From contig NZ_JAQQFV010000002.1 in the NCBI RefSeq assembly GCF_029675105.1, positions 372,001 through 436,000 on the forward strand: 64,000 bases of DNA, given 5' to 3'. Below the pieces are notes generated by a model. The model searched no databases. It was not told the DNA's origin and was given only the letters and a program-made list of their open reading frames with translations. This DNA is from Nocardia anocheti (GTDB lineage Bacteria; Actinomycetota; Actinomycetes; Mycobacteriales; Mycobacteriaceae). Each line of letters starts with the position of its first letter. Position 1 is the stretch's first letter. The translations under genes were made by a program, and so were the position numbers. Shown here in pieces: positions 44,624-54,420 of this stretch.

Positions 44624-46195
44624 CTAGCGGCTGCTGCTGCGGCGGCTCTTCTTGCGCGGCGGCGGCAGCAGGCCCTCGGCGCGCAGGCGCGAGGCGTGCT
44701 CGGCCAGCGCCTCCACCAGCGGGCCCACCTGGGCGGTCTCGGGCTGCACGTCGACCCGCAGGCCGAACTCGATCGCGGTCTCGGCCGTCTTCGGGCCGAT
44801 GCAGGCCACGATGGTGCGCGCGTGCGGCTTGCCCGCGATACCCACCAGATTGCGGACCGTGGAGGACGAGGTGAACAGCACCGCGTCGAAACCGCCGGTC
44901 TTGATCATCTCGCGGGTCTCCGCGGGCGGCGGCGAGGCGCGCACGGTGCGGTAGGCGGTGACGTCGTCGATCTCCCAGCCGCGCTCACGCAGGCCCTCGG
45001 CGAGGGTCTCGGTGGCGATGTCGGCGCGCGGCAGCAGCACCCGGTTGACCGGGTCGAACACGTCGTCGTAGGGCGGGAAGTCGGCCAGCAGGCCCTCGGA
45101 GGACTGCTCGCCGCTGGGCACCAGCTCGGGGTTGATGCCGAAGGAACGCACCTTCTCCGCGGTGGCCTCGCCGACACAGGCGATCTTCACCCCGGAGAAC
45201 GCCCGCGCGTCCAGACCGAACTCGGCGAACTTCTCCCACACCGCGCGCACCGCGTTGGTGGAGGTGAACACCACCCACTGGTAGCGGCCGTCGACCAGGC
45301 CCTTCACCGCGCGCTCCATCTGCGCGGGGCTGCGCGGCGGCTCGACCGCGATGGTCGGCACCTCCATGGGGATGGCGCCGTGGGTCACCAGGCGCTCGCT
45401 CATCTCGCCCGCCTGGTCCTTGGTGCGCGGCACCAGCACGGTCCAGCCGTAGAGCGCCCGCGATTCCCACCACGACATCTTCGAGCGCTTGTCGACCTCC
45501 TTGCCGACCGTCACCACCAGCGGGCCGACCAGCTCGGAGGCGGCGTTGTTCAGCGTGGCGAGGGTGGCCTCGATGGTGCGCTGCTGCCGGGTGGTGCCGC
45601 GCACGGTCACCGCGACCGGCGTCTGCGGGGCCAGCCCGTGCTCCACCAGCGCGCTCGCGGTCTCGGCCAGGTGGCCGGAGGTGGCGTTGAGCACCAGCGG
45701 GCCCGGCGCGGCGGCCAGCGCCGCCCAGTCGACCTCGCCGCGCACGTCGGCCTCGGTGTGCCCGGAGCCCAGCGCGATCCCGGCGTAGCTGGGCACCGCC
45801 GAGCCGTTGGGCAGGCCCGGCAGCACCTCGAAGACCATGTGCGAGCGGGTCACGGCGTTGACCTCGTTGATCACCGAATCGGTGGTCAACGGGTCACCGG
45901 CGACCACGCGGACCACGTCGTGGCCGTTGCGGGCCTCGGCGATCAGCGTCTTGGCCACCTCGGTGGGTTCGCCCAGGGCGGGGCGCACGTCGACCGGACG
46001 TTCGCCGTCCTCGCCCGGCTCGACCGCGCCGCCGATCAACGCCAGCACGCCCTTGTCGACATCGGGATCGGTGAACGCTAGCGTCGCCCGCTCGAGCACG
46101 TCACGGGCACGCACGGTCAGCAGGGCCGGGTCGCCGGGGCCGGAGCCGACGAAAAGGATCCGCCCTGGTTGCTTCTTGGTGGCTCGGCTGCTCAT
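44624..46195 (-). CDS. hemD: Fused uroporphyrinogen-III methyltransferase/uroporphyrinogen-III synthase
   Basis: A 523-residue fusion. Residues about 10-245 form an SUMT/CobA-like tetrapyrrole methylase with [19 protein letters not shown] near 12-30 and [11 protein letters not shown] near 94; residues about 262-505 form HemD ([19 protein letters not shown]). The C-terminus is basic ([13 protein letters not shown]). HemD closes the tetrapyrrole ring; the methylase half would start sirohaem, useful here for nitrite/sulfite reductase. ATG at 46195 overlaps the hemC stop (ATGA). The M. tuberculosis HemD is fused in the same way. Confidence 0.94.
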   Translation of the reverse strand: MSSRATKKQPGRILFVGSGPGDPALLTVRARDVLERATLAFTDPDVDKGVLALIGGAVEPGEDGERPVDVRPALGEPTEVAKTLIAEARNGHDVVRVVAGDPLTTDSVINEVNAVTRSHMVFEVLPGLPNGSAVPSYAGIALGSGHTEADVRGEVDWAALAAAPGPLVLNATSGHLAETASALVEHGLAPQTPVAVTVRGTTRQQRTIEATLATLNNAASELVGPLVVTVGKEVDKRSKMSWWESRALYGWTVLVPRTKDQAGEMSERLVTHGAIPMEVPTIAVEPPRSPAQMERAVKGLVDGRYQWVVFTSTNAVRAVWEKFAEFGLDARAFSGVKIACVGEATAEKVRSFGINPELVPSGEQSSEGLLADFPPYDDVFDPVNRVLLPRADIATETLAEGLRERGWEIDDVTAYRTVRASPPPAETREMIKTGGFDAVLFTSSSTVRNLVGIAGKPHARTIVACIGPKTAETAIEFGLRVDVQPETAQVGPLVEALAEHASRLRAEGLLPPPRKKSRRSSSR

Positions 46196-47223
46196 CGGTT
46201 GTTCTCCATCGGGCTGGAATTGGTGAAGTCTGGGGCCGGAGTCGGCTCGTCCACGCTCAGCAGAGCGCGGGCGCCGAGATCCAGCAGTTCGCGCGCCAGC
46301 GCGCGGCCGAGCTCCGCCGCGTCGCGCGGCGCGCCGACGATCGAGGCGCGCAGCACATCGGACCCGTCGATCGCGGCGGCACAGGCGCGCAGCGAGAGTT
46401 CCTCGAAGATGCGGCCTTCCTCGTCGATCGACTCGACGACCTCGGCGATGGCACCGATCGGGGCGGTGCAGCCCGCCTCGAGCTCACCGAGCAGCGCGCG
46501 CTCGGCGAGCACCGCGGCTCTGGTCGGTTCGTCGTCCAGTTCGGCCAGGATGGCGATCAGGTCCGGGTCGTCGCTGCGGCATTCCACCGCCAAGGCGCCC
46601 TGCGAGGGGGCGGGCAACATCTGCACCGGCTCGAGCGATTCGGTGATGGCGTCGGTACGCCCGATCCGCGACAGGCCCGCCCGCGCGATCACGATGGCGT
46701 CGAGTTCGCCCTCGCTCACCTTGCGCAAGCGGGAGTCGATGTTGCCGCGCAGCGGGACGATCTCGAGGCCGAGTCCCAGTGCGCGCAACTGCGCGGCGCG
46801 GCGCGGCGCCGAGGTGCCGACCACGGCGCCCGCGGGCAGCTCACCGAGGACCAGTCCGTCGCGGGCGACCAGCGCGTCGCGCGGGTCCTCGCGGGGCGGG
46901 ATGGCGGCGATGGTGAAGCGCGGGTCCTGCGCGGTGGGCAGATCCTTGTAGGAGTGCACCGCCACGTCGATGGTGCCCGCGGCGAGTTCGTCGCGCAGCG
47001 CCGAGGTGAACACGCCGACGCCGATCTTCTGCACGGGGTCCGACGACAGGTCGCCGGGGGTCTTGATGACGACCAGCTCGGCGGGCTGCCCCGCCGCGAT
47101 CAGCGCGTCGCGAACGGTGCCCGCCTGTGTCAGGGCGAGCAAACTGCCGCGCGTGCCGATCCGCCACGGCGCGCGAAGGCTGCCTGCGGTCACGGTGTCC
47201 TCTTCCTGCACTGTCGTGGTCAT
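46192..47223 (-). CDS. hemC: Hydroxymethylbilane synthase HemC
   Basis: Porphobilinogen deaminase of 343 residues that polymerises four porphobilinogens. It has [16 protein letters not shown] near 20-35, HSYKDLPT near 91-98, and the dipyrromethane-cofactor cysteine in [15 protein letters not shown] near 254-268. The first 15 residues are an extension; a GTG at codon 11 is an alternative start, but the ATG at 47223 overlaps the hemA stop exactly (ATGA). Third gene of the rex operon. Confidence 0.95.
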   Translation of the reverse strand: MTTTVQEEDTVTAGSLRAPWRIGTRGSLLALTQAGTVRDALIAAGQPAELVVIKTPGDLSSDPVQKIGVGVFTSALRDELAAGTIDVAVHSYKDLPTAQDPRFTIAAIPPREDPRDALVARDGLVLGELPAGAVVGTSAPRRAAQLRALGLGLEIVPLRGNIDSRLRKVSEGELDAIVIARAGLSRIGRTDAITESLEPVQMLPAPSQGALAVECRSDDPDLIAILAELDDEPTRAAVLAERALLGELEAGCTAPIGAIAEVVESIDEEGRIFEELSLRACAAAIDGSDVLRASIVGAPRDAAELGRALARELLDLGARALLSVDEPTPAPDFTNSSPMENNR

Positions 47224-48641
47224 GCCGTTTCCTCCTGCGACTCGGTCATGCGGGCCTGCCCATCGCCGAGGTGCCCTGCGGTGAAGTCGTCGGCCAGCGC
47301 GGACTCGGCCGCCGCGACCTCCATCGGCGCGGCAACCGCTTGCACCGCACCGGGTTTGAGTTCGAACAGCTCACGCAGCGCTTCGGCGTAGCTGTCACCG
47401 CCCGGGGTGGACGCCAGCTGCTTGACCCGCACTGTCGGCGCGTGCAGCAGCTTGTCGACGACGCGGCGCACGGTGCGCGCCACCTCGTCGCGGGCCGGGT
47501 CGGCCAGGTCGGGCAGGCGTGAGTCCAGCCGCAGCAGTTCGGCCTCCACCACGTCGGCGGCGCGCTGGCGCAGCGCGGCCACCGTGGGGGTGACCTCCGC
47601 CATCCGTTGCCCGGCAAGGTATTTGGAGAGTTCGTCGGCGACGATGAGGCGCGCGGCGGCGGTGTCGTCGGCCGCGGCGCCCGCGGCCGGATCGCGCTGC
47701 AGCGATTCGATGTCGATGACGGCGACGCCGGGCAGCCCGGCCACGGCGTGTTCCACGTCGCGCGGCAGCCCGAGGTCGCAGAAGACCAGCGGCCGTTCGG
47801 CGGCGTCGGTGTGGGTGCGTCCGGCGAGCGCGCGGTGGGTGTCGGCCAGGGTGACCACGGAGCCCACCGCGCCGGTACAGGTGATCACCACATCGGCCCC
47901 GGCCATGGCCTCGGTGAGCCGCGACATCTCGATCGCCTCGGCGTCCACGCCGTGCATGGTGCGGCCGGTCTCGGCCAGGCGCTGTGCGCGCTCGACGGTC
48001 CGGTTGACCACCATGATCCGCCCGATTCCGGCACGCGAGAGGTGCGCGACCGCCAGGCCGCCCATCGCTCCGGCGCCGAGGACCACCGCGGTCCGGCCGC
48101 CGAGCTCACCGACGATGCCGCGCGCGCGATCCAGCGCCACCGACACCACCGACGCGCCCGCCCGGTCGATCCCGGTCTCCGAGTGCACCCGCTTGCCGAC
48201 CCGCAGACCATGCTGGGCCAGCTCGTGCAGGGTGCGCCCGACCGCCTGCTGCCCGTCGGCGCTGGCGTAAGCACTGCGGATCTGGCTGAGCACCTGCTGC
48301 TCGCCGACGACCATCGAGTCCAGGCCGCTGGCCACCGCGAACAGGTGTTCGGCGGCGGCCTCGCTGTAGCGCACGTAGGCGTGCTTGGTCAGATCACCCA
48401 GCGGCAGTCCCGAATGCCGGGTGAGCAGGTCGCTGACCTCGCCCAGGCCGCCGTGGAAGGCGTCGACCACGGCGTAGACCTCGACGCGGTTGCAGGTGGA
48501 GACGATCATCGCCTCGGAGACGTGGCTGGAGGCGAGCAGGCGATCGACCAGCTTCGGCCGGTCGGCCTCGCTGATCGCAACCTTCTCGAGCACCGAGACA
48601 GGCGCACTCCGGTGCGAAATCCCGACCAGAAGAACGCTCAT
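47220..48641 (-). CDS. hemA: Glutamyl-tRNA reductase HemA
   Basis: NADPH-dependent enzyme of 473 residues, first committed step of C5 haem synthesis. The catalytic cysteine is in [14 protein letters not shown] near residue 50, followed by [16 protein letters not shown] near 115-130 and a Rossmann fold with [16 protein letters not shown] near 185-200. The C-terminal helical dimerisation domain is longer than usual by an acidic tail. ATG at 48641 overlaps the rex stop (ATGA). Directly behind rex, as in Streptomyces. Confidence 0.96.
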   Translation of the reverse strand: MSVLLVGISHRSAPVSVLEKVAISEADRPKLVDRLLASSHVSEAMIVSTCNRVEVYAVVDAFHGGLGEVSDLLTRHSGLPLGDLTKHAYVRYSEAAAEHLFAVASGLDSMVVGEQQVLSQIRSAYASADGQQAVGRTLHELAQHGLRVGKRVHSETGIDRAGASVVSVALDRARGIVGELGGRTAVVLGAGAMGGLAVAHLSRAGIGRIMVVNRTVERAQRLAETGRTMHGVDAEAIEMSRLTEAMAGADVVITCTGAVGSVVTLADTHRALAGRTHTDAAERPLVFCDLGLPRDVEHAVAGLPGVAVIDIESLQRDPAAGAAADDTAAARLIVADELSKYLAGQRMAEVTPTVAALRQRAADVVEAELLRLDSRLPDLADPARDEVARTVRRVVDKLLHAPTVRVKQLASTPGGDSYAEALRELFELKPGAVQAVAAPMEVAAAESALADDFTAGHLGDGQARMTESQEETA

Positions 48642-49507
48642 GGGGTGATCACCGATCCCTTGGTGCTTGGCTCCGTTGCCGAGTGGGGCGTGGTCGCGTG
48701 CGTCGCGGTGCGGCGCTGCGGCCGGGTGCGCGCCGGTTCGACCGGCGCGGGATGTGTGAGGGCGGGATGGTTCTGCGCGGACACCCGACGCGCGGGCATG
48801 CCCGACCCGGCGCCCGCCGCTTCGGGCAGCGCGGGCGCGTCGTTGCGCGCGGCGTCGAAGGACAGCATCTGCAGTTCCATCGCCAGGTCGACGCGCCGGA
48901 CCTCCACGTGGGCGGGCGCGCGCAGTTCGCACGGGGCGAAGCTCAGGATCGAGGGCAGTCCGGCCGCGACGAGGCGATCGCACACGTCCTGGGCGGCCTC
49001 GTCGGGGACGGCCACGACCGCGATGGTCGGGGACAGCGCCGGGATCTGGTCGGTGAGCCGGTCGACATCGCGCACGACGAGTCCGGCGTACGACTGACCG
49101 ATCACCGCCGGGTCGTTGTCGAAGATCCCGACCACGGTGAAGCCTCGTACCCCGAAACCGCCGTAGCCGACCAGTGCGCGGCCGAGATTGCCCGCACCGA
49201 TCAGCACCACCCGATGTCCCTGCGACAGACCGAGCACATCCTCGATCCTCGTGCGCAACTTGGCTACGTCATAGCCGACACCCCGCACACCGTTGGGTCC
49301 GAGGAAGGAAAGATCTTTGCGCAGCTTCGCCGAATTGACACCCGCCGCGACAGCCAGTTCCTCACTCGATACGATGGCAACACCGGAATCGGCCATCCCG
49401 GCCAGAACCCGGAGATAGGTAGCGAGACGAGTCACCGTGGCCTGCGGAATGTCCCGCTGAAGAGCCTTGCCGGAGACGCCACCGGGCGTCTCGTGCTGCT
49501 CTGTCAC
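48638..49507 (-). CDS. rex: Redox-sensing transcriptional repressor Rex
   Basis: A 289-residue repressor that binds DNA when NADH/NAD is low. The N-terminal winged helix (about 18-90) has [15 protein letters not shown] and [15 protein letters not shown]; the Rossmann domain carries [16 protein letters not shown] near 99-114 and the NADH-domain swap helix near the end of the core. The last 65 residues are a low-complexity Pro/Thr/Ala tail absent from most Rex proteins. GTG at 49507 has GAGGAG upstream. It heads the rex-hemA-hemC-hemD chain, with a Rex-type operator 170 bases upstream. Confidence 0.95.
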   Translation of the reverse strand: MTEQHETPGGVSGKALQRDIPQATVTRLATYLRVLAGMADSGVAIVSSEELAVAAGVNSAKLRKDLSFLGPNGVRGVGYDVAKLRTRIEDVLGLSQGHRVVLIGAGNLGRALVGYGGFGVRGFTVVGIFDNDPAVIGQSYAGLVVRDVDRLTDQIPALSPTIAVVAVPDEAAQDVCDRLVAAGLPSILSFAPCELRAPAHVEVRRVDLAMELQMLSFDAARNDAPALPEAAGAGSGMPARRVSAQNHPALTHPAPVEPARTRPQRRTATHATTPHSATEPSTKGSVITP

Positions 49508-49676
49508 GTCGTCGGCTCCTCGTGCCGGGCCTGATCGCGGTCCGGTTCCTGTCGTTCGTTCACCGGTGTGGGTCGCCGCGCGGTGAGGCGGCGGCCGGTC
49601 CATGGGGGGCTGTCACAAACCCGGCCACCGCCGCTGCGTGAAGCGGCGGTGCGGATTGCGTGCCACCACCGTAACC

Positions 49677-49694
49677 GCTTGTGCAGGCGTTCAC
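49677..49694 (-). promoter_or_regulatory. Rex operator (ROP) and likely rex promoter
   Basis: TTGTGCAGGCGTTCACAA differs by one base from the actinobacterial ROP consensus TTGTGAA-N4-TTCACAA. Read on the minus strand, TTGTGA inside it, 17 bases, then TACGGT form a plausible promoter, so Rex would block the -35 region of its own operon. Confidence 0.85.
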
Positions 49695-49713
49695 AAAGTC
49701 GGTGAAATTGGCC

Positions 49714-49995
49714 TCATTTTCCGCCGCGACCAGCGAAACGGCTCAGGTCTGCTCGCAAACGTGGCTCGTCGACGTCGAAATAGCTGTGTTCACGGCCGTC
49801 CAACAGGACCACCGGCAGCCGATCGCCGTACTCCGCGCGCAGGCCGGGGTCGCTGACCGCGGCTTCGTCCACGTCGACGGTGTGCACCGGGAGACCGAAA
49901 TCACCACAGATCGTCTCCAATTGCGCCAGTGCGGTGGTGCACATACCGCAACCGGCACGCGTCAACAGGGTCACGGTGGGTGTGGGATTCGTCAT
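49714..49995 (-). CDS. Glutaredoxin-family protein (DUF836-like)
   Basis: A 93-residue thioredoxin-fold protein with VTLLTRAGCGMCTTALAQL near residues 8-26 giving a CGMC active site, and RLPVVLLDG with a cis-Pro near 59. ATG at 49995. It resembles Rv0508, which also precedes hemA. The gene lies upstream of rex on the same strand, separated by the 206-base region that contains the Rex operator. Its partner thiol is unknown; mycothiol or thioredoxin are options. Confidence 0.88.
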   Translation of the reverse strand: MTNPTPTVTLLTRAGCGMCTTALAQLETICGDFGLPVHTVDVDEAAVSDPGLRAEYGDRLPVVLLDGREHSYFDVDEPRLRADLSRFAGRGGK

Positions 49996-50083
49996 GACCC
50001 TTATTTAATCCCCGAGCCCGGCGCGGGTTGTCGGCGAATCCGGTTACTGTGGACATGGTTCGCGCGACTAGCGGAGGGTACTG

Positions 50084-51109
50084 GTGCCGGAACGTTCGAA
50101 GGTGACTAGGGCCGGATTCGTCGCAGGGCGATTCGGAGAGTTCCCAGCCCGGTGGCAGCCCAGCCGCCTCGGTCAGGAGCTACAGGAGCAGTTCGCACGG
50201 CTGCCACGCAGTCCGTTCGGGCCGAGCGAGGAGGAGCTGCGCGCCAATCTGGCCGGTGAGGCCAGTGCCGACGCCGCGCTCACCCTCCACGATGCCGAAC
50301 TGGCCGAGCAGGGCTCCGACGCCGGTCCCGAGGTCCCCCGCGACCTCACCGCCGCCGCGTTCTTCGACGTCGACAACACCCTGGTGCAGGGTGCCTCGAT
50401 CGTGCACTTCGCCCGCGGGCTGGCCGCGCGCAAGTACTTCAAGACCTCCGACCTGGTCGATGTCGCCTGGAAGCAGGTGAAGTTCCGGGTCACCGGCAAG
50501 GAGAACTCCTCCGACATGGCCTCGGGCCGGGAGAAGGCGCTCAGCTTCATCGCGGGCAGGCCCACCGCCGAACTCGCCGCGCTCGGCGAGGAGATCTACG
50601 ACGAGATCATCGCCGACAAGATCTGGCCCGGCACCCGCGCGCTGGCCCAGATGCACCTCGACGCGGGCCAGCAGGTCTGGCTGGTGACCGCGACCCCGGT
50701 GGAACTGGCCAACGTGATCGCCAAGCGCCTCGGCCTGACCGGCGCACTGGGCACGGTCGCCGAGAGCGTCGACGGGAAGTTCACCGGCCGCCTGGTCGGT
50801 GACATCCTGCACGGCCTGGGCAAGGCACACGCCGTGCGCACCCTGGCCATCCGCGAGGGCCTCAACCTCAAGCGCTGCACGGCCTACTCCGACAGCCACA
50901 ACGACGTCCCGATGCTCTCGCTGGTCGGCACCGCCGTGGCCATCAACCCCGACTCCGACCTGCGCGAGGTCGCCAAGAACCGGGGCTGGGAGATCCGCGA
51001 CTTCCGCACCGGCCGCAAGGCCGCCAAGATCGGCGTCCCCACCGCCCTCGCCCTAGGGGCGGCCGGTGGCGCTGTTGCAGCGGCCGTAGCCCGCCACCGC
51101 GACCACTGA
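50084..51109 (+). CDS. HAD-IB family phosphatase, SerB1-like
   Basis: A 341-residue HAD hydrolase. Motif I is [14 protein letters not shown] near residue 92, motif [12 protein letters not shown] near 203-212, and motif [12 protein letters not shown] near 268-277. An N-terminal extension of about 85 residues and a C-terminal hydrophobic Gly/Ala helix ([18 protein letters not shown]) distinguish it from canonical phosphoserine phosphatase. GTG at 50084 with GGAGGG upstream. Corresponds to Rv0505c by position. Substrate could be phosphoserine or a lipid-linked phosphate; not decidable here. Confidence 0.9.
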   Translation: MPERSKVTRAGFVAGRFGEFPARWQPSRLGQELQEQFARLPRSPFGPSEEELRANLAGEASADAALTLHDAELAEQGSDAGPEVPRDLTAAAFFDVDNTLVQGASIVHFARGLAARKYFKTSDLVDVAWKQVKFRVTGKENSSDMASGREKALSFIAGRPTAELAALGEEIYDEIIADKIWPGTRALAQMHLDAGQQVWLVTATPVELANVIAKRLGLTGALGTVAESVDGKFTGRLVGDILHGLGKAHAVRTLAIREGLNLKRCTAYSDSHNDVPMLSLVGTAVAINPDSDLREVAKNRGWEIRDFRTGRKAAKIGVPTALALGAAGGAVAAAVARHRDH

Positions 51110-51236
51110 GGTCTGAACACACCAACCCGCGCTCGACGACACACCAGTGCCCCGAACAAGTCCGCCATGACCGCACTCCCAACCCCGCACCCGCGACCCC
51201 GAGGAGCGGCGGCCACGAAGTGGCCGGTCGCGGCCC

Positions 51237-51303
51237 GGGCCGCCGGTCAGGCGCCGTTGCGTACGCGACGAAGGAGCAAGCAACGGCGCCTGACCGGCGG
51301 CCC
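51237..51303. repeat. 24-bp perfect inverted repeat (large intergenic hairpin)
   Basis: Positions 51237-51260 and 51280-51303 are exact reverse complements around a 19-base loop; the core is CCGGTCAGGCGCCGTTGC. It lies between two convergent genes, about 125 bases after the HAD gene. It is far longer than an ordinary terminator and is not followed by a T-run. Confidence 0.85.
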
Positions 51304-51316
51304 CCCAGGGGGCCGC
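51297..51316. repeat. Second hairpin overlapping the 24-bp repeat
   Basis: GCGGCCCCC (51297-51305) pairs with GGGGGCCGC (51308-51316). Its left arm shares 51297-51303 with the right arm of the larger hairpin, so the two structures exclude each other. Confidence 0.6.
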
Positions 51317-51350
51317 GACTCGAGCGCGCCAGCGCTCCAAAAAACACAGG

Positions 51351-52367
51351 TCAGCCCAGGACCGGATTACGACGCTTCGCCAACAGCTTGTAGAGGGTTT
51401 GCTGAATGGTTTCGCGGACCTGGTCGGTGACCTCGAACATGGTCATCGGATCGTCGGCTTCTTCCGGCGCGAACGACGAGGTCGCAATCGGTTCGCCGAA
51501 CTCGATGTACCACTTCGACGGCAGCGGAATTGCGCCGAGCGGACCCAAATGCGGGAACAGCGGGGTCACCGGGAAATAGGGCAATCCGAGCAAACGCGCC
51601 AGCGGCTTGATATCGGCCAGTTTCGGATAAATCTCCTCCGAACCGACGATCGAGACCGGAATGATCGGCACCCCGGTGCGCACGGCCGCGGAAACGAACC
51701 CGCCGCGGCCGAATCGCTGCAACTTGTACCGATCGGCGTAATTCTTTCCGACGCCCTTGAAACCCTCCGGGAAAACACCGGCGATGTGTCCGGAGCGCAG
51801 CAGCCGCTCGGCGTCGGGGTGGCAGGCCAGCGTGTGCCCGGCCTTGCGGGCCAGCGCGCCCAGCATGGGCAGTTCGAAGATGAGGTCGGCGGCCAGCAGC
51901 CGCAGCGCACGCTGCTCGGGGTGCTTGTCGTGCACCGCCAGCTGCAGCATCAGCCCGTCGATCGGCACGGTGCCCGCGTGGTTGGCCACCAGCAGCGCGC
52001 CGCCGGTGGCGGGGACGTTCTCGATGCCCGCGGTCTCGACCCGGAACCAGTAGTCCGACAGCGGGCGCAGCGCGGGCAGGATGACCGATTCCAGCAGGTG
52101 CCGGTCGTAGCCGAACTCGTCGATCTGGTAATCGCCGGTGAGACGGCGACGCGCGAACTCGGCGGTCTTCTCGATCTGCTCGCCGAGGGCGTCGCGCATG
52201 ACCTCCGACAGCGTCTTGGGGGGCCGCGGCGGCATGCCGGGCCTGCGTTCACTCAGCGAAGTGACCGGCATCGCCTGCATCGGCTGATCCGGCCACCGCC
52301 GGGTCGCAGGTCGTTGCCTGGTCTCGACATTGGTGTCGAGACGGATGACTTTCGCTCCCTCGTTCAT
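51351..52367 (-). CDS. PlsC-like lysophospholipid acyltransferase family protein
   Basis: A 338-residue membrane-associated acyltransferase. The catalytic His/Asp segment is ALLVANHAGTVPIDGLML near 131-148, the substrate motif is GVFPEGFKGVGKNYADRY near 205-222, and PIIPVSIVGSEEIYPK near 242-257 forms the third block. The N-terminal 80 residues are polar. ATG at 52367 overlaps the epimerase stop (ATGA). It corresponds to Rv0502 by position. Acyl acceptor unknown. Confidence 0.88.
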   Translation of the reverse strand: MNEGAKVIRLDTNVETRQRPATRRWPDQPMQAMPVTSLSERRPGMPPRPPKTLSEVMRDALGEQIEKTAEFARRRLTGDYQIDEFGYDRHLLESVILPALRPLSDYWFRVETAGIENVPATGGALLVANHAGTVPIDGLMLQLAVHDKHPEQRALRLLAADLIFELPMLGALARKAGHTLACHPDAERLLRSGHIAGVFPEGFKGVGKNYADRYKLQRFGRGGFVSAAVRTGVPIIPVSIVGSEEIYPKLADIKPLARLLGLPYFPVTPLFPHLGPLGAIPLPSKWYIEFGEPIATSSFAPEEADDPMTMFEVTDQVRETIQQTLYKLLAKRRNPVLG

Positions 52368-53419
52368 GTACGCGCTCCTGAACCGGCCCCGATGAGGCCG
52401 AGCAGTTTGTGTTCCGCGGCGTCGATCCATGCCGGATCGAAGACGGGCCGCAACGCTGCGCCCGCGATGAAGTCGTCGAATGCCTGGACCGTGGTCCAGC
52501 GGGGCGTGAAACCGAGTTCGGTACGCATGCGGGTGGTGTCGAGCCCGCAGCCGAAGTGGAAGTAGTCGGGTTGTTCACCGCTGAAACCGCGCATGATCGG
52601 GCCCATCAGCGTGCGCCCGACCGTGCGGAAGGCGAACAGCGGCACCGGGACGGTGATCCGCCCGGCCCGCCGGATCGCCTGCGACATGGCCAGCGCGCCG
52701 TCACCGGCGACGTTGACCGTGCCACCCTTGGCCCGCTGCGCCGCGTGCACCAGCACCGCGACCGCGTCTTCCTCGTGCAGCAATTGCAGCCTGGCCTCGC
52801 GGCCGAGCACGGTCGGGGTGATCGGCGACCGCAGGTATTGCACGCCGTGATCGGCCAGCCGGGGCCCGACGATCGGCGCGAAGCGCAGGATGGCGGCGGA
52901 GATGTCGGGCCTGCGCCGCGCCATCGCGCGCACCAGGGCCTCGATATCGATCATGTCGCGGGCGAACCAGCCCGCGGGCGGGGTGCGCGCGCCCATCTCC
53001 TCGGTGAACTTCGCCGGGTCCTTGGCACTGCATCCGTAGACGGCCGAGGACGAACGCACCACCACCCGCCGCACCGACGGCGCCTTCTGGCAGACCGCGA
53101 GCAATTGCATCGCCCCGAGGACGTTGAGGTCCTTCATCACCGCGCGCCCACCCCCGGCGGGCGGACGGGTGAGGACCGAGGCGTGCACGACGGTGTCGAC
53201 CTCGTTGCCCTCGACGACCTTGCGGATGAGCGGATTGCGGATGTCGGCGCGCACGAACTCGGCGCTGCCCATCCGCCTGCGCAATTCTCGGCTGGGAGTC
53301 ATGGTGTCGACGGCGATCACCCGCTCGACGCCGGGTGCGGCGGCGAGCCGGGCCGCGACATTGCCACCGAAGAAACGGCTGGCTCCGGTGACCAGGACGA
53401 CTTTCGGATCTGACCCCAC
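52364..53419 (-). CDS. NAD-dependent epimerase/dehydratase (GalE2-like)
   Basis: Extended short-chain dehydrogenase of 351 residues. The nucleotide motif is VVLVTGASRFFGGNVAARL near 7-25, followed by VHASVLTRPPAGGG near 78 and VVVRSSSAVYGCSA near 117-130. The usual YxxxK catalytic pair is not obvious, so epimerase activity is uncertain. GTG at 53419. It is translationally coupled to the acyltransferase gene downstream. Corresponds to Rv0501 (annotated galE2) by position. Confidence 0.87.
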   Translation of the reverse strand: MGSDPKVVLVTGASRFFGGNVAARLAAAPGVERVIAVDTMTPSRELRRRMGSAEFVRADIRNPLIRKVVEGNEVDTVVHASVLTRPPAGGGRAVMKDLNVLGAMQLLAVCQKAPSVRRVVVRSSSAVYGCSAKDPAKFTEEMGARTPPAGWFARDMIDIEALVRAMARRRPDISAAILRFAPIVGPRLADHGVQYLRSPITPTVLGREARLQLLHEEDAVAVLVHAAQRAKGGTVNVAGDGALAMSQAIRRAGRITVPVPLFAFRTVGRTLMGPIMRGFSGEQPDYFHFGCGLDTTRMRTELGFTPRWTTVQAFDDFIAGAALRPVFDPAWIDAAEHKLLGLIGAGSGART

Positions 53420-53559
53420 TCAAAGCCCCCTGCTTCTCATGTTTTCCCGCGTACCAGAGTAGCCGCATTCGCGCCACCCGCCGCCACGATCAACAAGCTT
53501 TTAACGATGACGATGGTCACCGCACAGTGAGATTTACAAACCCGACCATTTCACAGCGA

Positions 53560-53588
53560 GAGCCCGCCACCTCGTAGGTGACGGGCTC
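53560..53588 (-). terminator. Terminator of the bS22 gene
   Basis: GAGCCCG and CGGGCTC pair, extended through a wobble into CACCT/AGGTG, with a 3-base loop. It begins 18 bases after the bS22 stop on the minus strand; no T-run. Confidence 0.65.
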
Positions 53589-53605
53589 GTCGCGGGCATG
53601 CGGGC

Positions 53606-53707
53606 TTACTTGCCGAGTTTGCGCCGCTGCACACGCGTGCGGCGAAGCAGCTTGCGGTGCTTCTTCTTCGACATACGCTTGCGGCGCTTCTTGATCACAG
53701 AACCCAT
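53606..53707 (-). CDS. Ribosomal protein bS22 (AURKAIP1/COX24-domain peptide)
   Basis: A 33-residue, extremely basic peptide of the form [20 protein letters not shown] then [13 protein letters not shown]. This matches the small actinobacterial protein found as bS22 in mycobacterial 30S subunits (Rv0500B by position). ATG at 53707 is preceded by GAGGAAAC. It lies between the epimerase and excisionase-like genes, as in mycobacteria. Confidence 0.93.
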
Positions 53708-53899
53708 AGGGTTTCCTCGCGTTCTCTCTACTCGGCATACACACACGGTGTCGCGTGCGTCTTCTGGTGTCCGCGCCGCCGGGGCGCACCGGACACCACG
53801 AAGCGGTGCCACCGGCAGGCGGACACGAACCGAGTGCCCATGCTACCGGGACACCGGTACAGCGACGAAACCGCCGTGTTGATGGCGGCTGGCGCCGCG

Positions 53900-53968
53900 G
53901 GTCTCGGCCCTGTGACCTCGACTCTTCCCTCCCTCCGGTCAGTCCAGAGTCGAGGGCGGGCCGAGACC
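53900..53968. repeat. Nested long hairpin downstream of the excisionase-like gene
   Basis: Outer arms GGTCTCGGCCC (53900-53910) and GGGCCGAGACC (53958-53968) enclose inner arms CCTCGACTCT (53916-53925) and AGAGTCGAGG (53946-53955), leaving a 20-base pyrimidine-rich loop. That is 21 paired bases with one internal loop, 20 bases past the stop at 53989 on the minus strand. No T-run. The remaining bases of 53708-53988 show no gene. Confidence 0.75.
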
Positions 53969-53988
53969 ACTATTGCTGACCGTCCAGG

Positions 53989-54276
53989 TCAGCCCGCGTC
54001 GAAGTAGGACGTCTCCAGGTAGTCGTGCACGGCCTTCGCGTGCACCCGGAAGGACCGGCCGACGCGCACCGCGGGCAGTTCGCCCGAGTGCACCAGCCGA
54101 TACACCGTCATCTTCGAGACCCGCATGAGGTCGGCGACTTCGGCGACGGTGAGAAAGTGCGTGCCACCGCCGATCACCGGTTGTCCCTGCGGGGCACCGG
54201 AGCGGGAAGCGGGCGAACCCGCTCCGCCACCCGATGCCGGTGAATTGTTCGCAGACATTCTGTTCGCAGCCATCAT
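53989..54276 (-). CDS. Excisionase/BldC-like helix-turn-helix protein
   Basis: A 95-residue protein with a Gly/Ser/Ala-rich N-terminal 40 residues and a MerR/excisionase-type winged helix: LTVAEVADLMRVSKMTVYRLV near 44-64, then SGELPAVRVGRSFRVH. The C-terminus is AVHDYLETSYFDAG. It corresponds to Rv0500A. Tandem ATGs at 54276 and 54273 (and one at 54258) are possible; GGAGG lies 11 bases before the first. No phage genes are near, so it is a chromosomal regulator. Confidence 0.88.
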   Translation of the reverse strand: MMAANRMSANNSPASGGGAGSPASRSGAPQGQPVIGGGTHFLTVAEVADLMRVSKMTVYRLVHSGELPAVRVGRSFRVHAKAVHDYLETSYFDAG

Positions 54277-54420
54277 GGCACCATTGACCTCCGGCACGTC
54301 CGCGCCGCCGGCTTCCCCACCGGCGGAACAGACACGCACGTGCTTCTACGAGCTTAGCGGGACCAGTGGGATTACTGCGACGGGTGTGAGAAATCGGTTT
54401 TCATCCCGGGTACCCGGCGG

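Noticed and set aside
51167..51430. Small frames across the large intergenic hairpin
   Set aside because: Open on several frames because of the inverted repeat and high GC; no ribosome site and no plausible protein.
53989..54276. Excisionase of an integrated element
   Set aside because: The HTH is excisionase-like, but the gene is in a conserved syntenic position (Rv0500A) with no integrase or attachment-site repeats.
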